64,000 nucleotides of DNA, taken from positions 248,001 to 312,000 of the forward strand of contig NZ_JAGQBH010000003.1 of the NCBI RefSeq assembly GCF_024345535.1, read 5' to 3'. Within the stretch, counting starts at the first letter, position 1. The number at the start of each line of letters is the position of its first letter. The notes under the pieces were generated by a model. It saw nothing but the letters and a program-made list of their open reading frames with translations. It was not told the origin of the DNA and searched no databases. Both the position numbers and the translations under genes were made by a program. Origin of the DNA: Cyanobium sp. N.Huapi 1H5. GTDB taxonomy: Bacteria > Cyanobacteriota > Cyanobacteriia > PCC-6307 > Cyanobiaceae. This document shows, piece after piece, positions 62,770 through 64,000 of the stretch.

Positions 62770-63807
62770 ATGGCTCCAGCCTTCAGGTTCAGACCGATCA
62801 GCCATAGCTGGATTGCGATCCATCCGGAGCCCAAAGGGGTGATCCAGTTCATGGGCGGCGCCTTCTTCGGCAGCTTCCCAACCGTCTTCTATCGCTATCT
62901 CCTGAGGCGATTGTTTGAGGAGGGATACACCATCATTGCCTTGCCCTTCCGATTCAGCTTTCGCCATTGGGACATTGCGATCGGCTTACTGAAGGAGCAG
63001 GATGTCCTTCGCAAGGAGCTTTCCACGATCACGGGCAACGCCTTCTATCAGGAGCAGTCCAACTTCTTCTGGCTGGGACACAGCCTCGGGTGCAAGTACA
63101 TTGCGTTACTGGAGTGCCTGAGTGGCGACCAGGGCAGGCAGGCGGTGGAACCTTGCACAGAGAAGCAGGTCTCCCAACACATCGCGGCTGCCCTCGACAA
63201 TGCGGGCCTGAATGACGCCTCGATCCTGTCCCAACCGTCGTTACTGCTGGCTCCCGACATCAGCGACACAGAAAGTGCCATTCCCATCAAAGCCTTTGCT
63301 CGCTTCCTTGATGACGTTGGACTGGGCGTGAAACCCACGAGAGGCCAGACGCAATGTCTCATCCAACGAAGTCAGCTGTTCAACCTCACCGCGGTCATCT
63401 CCTTTGACAACGACACCATTGCCGGCAGTGCTGTGAAGCCGTGCACGGGCGCCAAGGACCAGGAAGAAAGTGATGTGTTCTGGTTACTTCAGGTCTTGAG
63501 AGGTCGTCACTACCCGCTCCTGACGGACGAACTGCCTGGCAAGCACCTGGAGCCCCTGGGCGTAAAAATCGGCAACTACCTTGTCGACCTCAATCCCTTT
63601 GACAAATTCATCAAGTCGCTCACAGGGCGGAAGCTTGAGGCGGAGGCCGCGACGTTTCTGAGCCAGCTCAGGCAGCGTCAGCACGGCCTGGGGGAGCCAA
63701 CGGACACCCATCCGTCACCGCTCGCCAGTCCCTCGCCAGGGAGCCTGACTCCCTCCTCCAAGCTCACGGCGCGAGCGGATCAGGCCCAGAGCGACTCCAG
63801 GGTGTAG
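62770..63807 (+). CDS. DUF1350 family (alpha/beta hydrolase-like) protein
   Basis: A 345-residue protein from ATG 62770. HPEPKGVIQFMGGAFFGSFPTVFYRYLLRRL is the DUF1350 opening, with a GGAFFG oxyanion-type loop. FFWLGHSLGCKYIALLE contains the nucleophile elbow G-H-S-L-G (Ser). Late segments PLLTDELPGKHLEPLG resemble those of cyanobacterial/plant DUF1350 members, in which no reaction is established. The C-terminal 40 residues are Pro/Ser-rich. The last 28 nt overlap the convergent aldo/keto reductase gene. Confidence 0.85.
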   Translation: MAPAFRFRPISHSWIAIHPEPKGVIQFMGGAFFGSFPTVFYRYLLRRLFEEGYTIIALPFRFSFRHWDIAIGLLKEQDVLRKELSTITGNAFYQEQSNFFWLGHSLGCKYIALLECLSGDQGRQAVEPCTEKQVSQHIAAALDNAGLNDASILSQPSLLLAPDISDTESAIPIKAFARFLDDVGLGVKPTRGQTQCLIQRSQLFNLTAVISFDNDTIAGSAVKPCTGAKDQEESDVFWLLQVLRGRHYPLLTDELPGKHLEPLGVKIGNYLVDLNPFDKFIKSLTGRKLEAEAATFLSQLRQRQHGLGEPTDTHPSPLASPSPGSLTPSSKLTARADQAQSDSRV

Positions 63808-64000
63808 GGGCCGCCCTCCTTCACCCAGAAGGAGCCGTCGATGAAGCGATGGCTCCGGTCGAGCCCGTCGATCGCCTCCATGTCTTCAGGAGCCAGCTCG
63901 ACCTCGGCGGCGGCGAGGTTCTCGGCCAGGCGCGCCGGTGACACCGACTTGGGGATCACGGCGGTGCCGCGCTGCAGGGCCCAGCCCAGCACCACCTGGG
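63780..64000 (-). CDS. Aldo/keto reductase, C-terminal part (truncated by window)
   Basis: The gene continues past the right edge, so only the last 73 or so residues are visible. VLGWALQRGTAVIPKSVSPARLAENLAAAEVELAPEDMEAIDGLDRSHRF is the C-terminal segment of AKR enzymes. It includes the IPKS(V/T) and RLxEN elements that bind the NADPH 2'-phosphate and adenine. Substrate class cannot be judged from this part. Confidence 0.88.
   Translation of the reverse strand, partial: QVVLGWALQRGTAVIPKSVSPARLAENLAAAEVELAPEDMEAIDGLDRSHRFIDGSFWVKEGGPYTLESLWA

Overview
The window looks like a chromosome segment of a high-GC unicellular cyanobacterium of the Synechococcus/Cyanobium type. The evidence is psbA (D1), psbO, the plastoquinone/tocopherol methyltransferase, crtR, DapL-type lysine synthesis, Ycf20- and Ycf66-like proteins, several small proteins that I associate with cyanobacteria, and a cyanobacterial-type RNase E tail. 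Housekeeping genes are very GC-rich and mostly lack Shine-Dalgarno sequences.

Layout. 0-5.8 kb: the end of a phosphodiester glycosidase gene, an IscA-like gene, and the str operon rpsL-rpsG-fusA-tuf-rpsJ. 5.9-17.4 kb: Lon-substrate-domain protein, MPBQ methyltransferase, pheA, DUF1997, rnhB, rne with a long structured leader, a large radical SAM/DUF2344 protein, dapL, clpS and a CPBP protease. 17.4-22.6 kb: an RTX/beta-helix protein, a radical SAM protein divergent from psbA, and psbA itself, encoding the E130 (high-light) D1 form. 22.6-28.4 kb: aroC, a KDPG-aldolase-like gene, ftsH, sat and psbO. 28.5-42.3 kb: coaBC, DUF2555, tRNA-Ala(CGC), small proteins, ycf20-like, pyrB (TTG start) overlapping mpg, a sulfotransferase, a creatininase-family gene, gatC, crtR, a DUF1400 hydrolase, tRNA-Leu(UAG), ycf66-like and ileS.

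From 42.3 kb the window becomes accessory. 42.3-47.2 kb holds two glycosyltransferases, a TIR/deoxyribosyltransferase-like membrane protein, an SnoaL-like protein, a small exported protein, and an orphan antitoxin beside a decayed MazF/PemK toxin. 47.6-50.7 kb is a tight GT4 / alpha-beta hydrolase / luciferase-like monooxygenase operon, bracketed by two short degenerate copies of the 3' end of the DUF2817 gene that lies intact at 51.8-52.9 kb.

The most unusual part is 53.5-59.0 kb, an AT-richer block with every gene on the minus strand. It contains two sites with the architecture of integron attC recombination sites (RYYYAAC/GTTRRRY ends, paired L boxes with one bulged base, inner stems). Each lies within 10-20 nt after the stop codon of a single-gene unit, as in gene cassettes. 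The two units encode a PD-(D/E)XK-like protein and a Ser/Thr kinase with a zinc ribbon. Next to them is a four-gene set (divergent SAHH-like dehydrogenase, NUDIX hydrolase, two PRPP-motif phosphoribosyltransferase-like proteins) that looks like an undescribed nucleoside/nucleotide-metabolising system. No integrase is visible, so this would be an integrase-less cassette cluster or the distal part of an integron.

59.2-64 kb returns to high-GC DNA: MFS transporter plus Coq4-like operon divergent from a TetR regulator with a palindromic operator, an unrecognised protein, a DUF1350 protein, and the 3' part of an aldo/keto reductase gene. I found no CRISPR array, IS transposase, phage gene or rRNA.
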